A stretch of 64,000 nt of DNA from Kitagawia praeruptora (Eukaryota; Streptophyta; Magnoliopsida; Apiales; Apiaceae). Location of the stretch: assembly GCA_037693485.1 (NCBI GenBank), contig CM075353.1, forward strand, positions 102,692,501 to 102,756,500, written 5' to 3'. Positions 63,303 through 64,000 of the stretch are shown here, one piece after another; positions within the stretch are counted from its first letter, which is position 1, and every line of letters starts with the position of its first letter. A model generated the notes under the pieces. The model saw only the letters and a list, made by a program, of their open reading frames with translations, was not told the DNA's origin and made no database searches. Made by a program: the position numbers and the translations under genes.

Positions 63303-63382
63303 CAATGTGAGCAAGTATATCATGTCACGTGCACAAAAGGAAACGATTCGAATGAGATATCATATCATTTATTATAATACCT

Positions 63383-64000
63383 ATTTTTTTGAAAGCAAGG
63401 CAAAGCATTCATTCATGAAGAAAAGGCCCAAGGCCGAGAGTTCAACAAATACCATAATACTGCAACCAAACAGACTCGGTTTGCAGGCCCATTACAATGA
63501 TTGATAGACTAGCAGATAACATAAAACCCAAAAATTATTAAATAAACTTAACATAATACCATCGATAAGAATCAGCCCAATAATAACCCAATTAACAACC
63601 AAATTAAGCCCAATGCACGACAGAGAAAACGTTGGTTTACCAGGCTTCCATTACCACAAAAACGTTGCCGGCATGCAATGGTTCTTCTTCCTGATCTTCC
63701 ATGATTTCAAGGACTGGATTCACGACCTCGTCTTCCATAGCTTCAATGTTAACTTCCTCCTCTAGAACCCATTCATAATGAGGTCCAAACATGCCCAATC
63801 CCATGCCATGATTCCAGATTTCCATTATTCTTCCAAAAGGTTGTTTTATGATTACCATGTTTTTCCAATGAGTAGCTCCATGTTGAGCCAGATATATAGC
63901 CAGTTCATTGTCCTCAGGGTCAGCAAGACGAATCTCTAGAGAAAAGTTCTTATCTCTCCATCTTGTGTTTAGTTGCCTTAAAATGAATTCATCATCTGGA
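63383..64000 (-). mobile_element. 3' end of a retroposon (LINE-like), running off the window
   Basis: A T-run at 63384-63392 (a poly(A) tail on the minus strand) is preceded, in minus sense, by about 250 bases of UTR-like sequence ending GAATGCTTTGCCTTGCTTTC, common wording for plant LINE tails, and by an open frame. It interrupts the upstream region of defensin-like copy C at about 63366. Confidence 0.5.
63637..64000 (-). CDS. C-terminal part of an unidentified ORF
   Basis: The minus-strand frame is open from the window edge (64000) to a TAA at 63639-63637, at least 121 codons, so the start is outside the window. It reads FILRQLNTRWRDKNFSLEIR near the edge and ends acidic (EDQEEEPLHAGNVFVVMEAW). 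I recognise no domain. Because it precedes a poly(A)-like tail it is probably the last ORF of a LINE or a retroposed gene. Confidence 0.5.
   Translation of the reverse strand, partial: PDDEFILRQLNTRWRDKNFSLEIRLADPEDNELAIYLAQHGATHWKNMVIIKQPFGRIMEIWNHGMGLGMFGPHYEWVLEEEVNIEAMEDEVVNPVLEIMEDQEEEPLHAGNVFVVMEAW

Overview
The window looks like plant nuclear DNA from a dicot. It is AT-rich and made almost entirely of nested transposable elements (Sirevirus-type copia, Tat-like gypsy, RNase H-bearing L1 LINEs, CACTA, hAT, Mutator-like and Stowaway elements, and a probable Helitron). A small intron-split defensin-like gene is repeated along it. I cannot name the species. Nothing prokaryotic is present.

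The backbone is a tandem array of a two-gene unit: an inosine/uridine nucleoside hydrolase gene (NSH, + strand) followed by a defensin-like peptide gene (DEFL, - strand). Unit A is cut by the window start (only DEFL-A exon 1 and its promoter, 1-1036). Unit B holds a broken NSH (15065-18492, spacer resuming at 28639) and DEFL-B (29274-29778). Unit C holds a broken NSH (56619-59100) and DEFL-C (61735-62706). The DEFL reading frames are intact in B and C. NSH-C carries stop codons, a frameshift and a lost splice site; NSH-B is split and incomplete. Transposon insertions account for most of the 29-32 kb between units.

Layout: 1-1036 DEFL-A; 1037-7066 gypsy LTR/gag relic split by a solo LTR (1646-6637), itself split by a CACTA element that captured sucrose synthase exons (1809-4690); 7067-15064 CACTA-like element with a ~178-bp array, a full-length LINE (8460-13782) and a MITE; 15065-18892 NSH-B with a truncated LINE, tRNA-like SINE copies and a foldback MITE; 18893-28638 Tat-like gypsy on the - strand with an hAT MITE in its 3' LTR; 28639-30495 spacer and DEFL-B; 30496-53068 a second copy of the gypsy relic, split by a 21.4-kb CACTA element (30796-52228). 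That CACTA contains a structurally complete copia element (31600-44084), several captured gene fragments and an 11-copy ~175-bp array. Next come 53069-56613, a CACTA right half ending just before NSH-C; 56619-59960 NSH-C; 59962-61588 a Helitron-like element with a Stowaway MITE; 61735-63302 DEFL-C with MITEs in its intron and promoter; and 63383-64000 the 3' end of a retroposon.

The most notable object is the copia element: its two 510-bp LTRs look identical, it has a CATTA target duplication, gag, pol and a third 1213-residue ORF. An 8-base motif, AAAC(A/T)CTG, recurs dozens of times through its LTRs, spacer and all three reading frames of its ORFs. By-eye counts are approximate; no alignment or database search was run.
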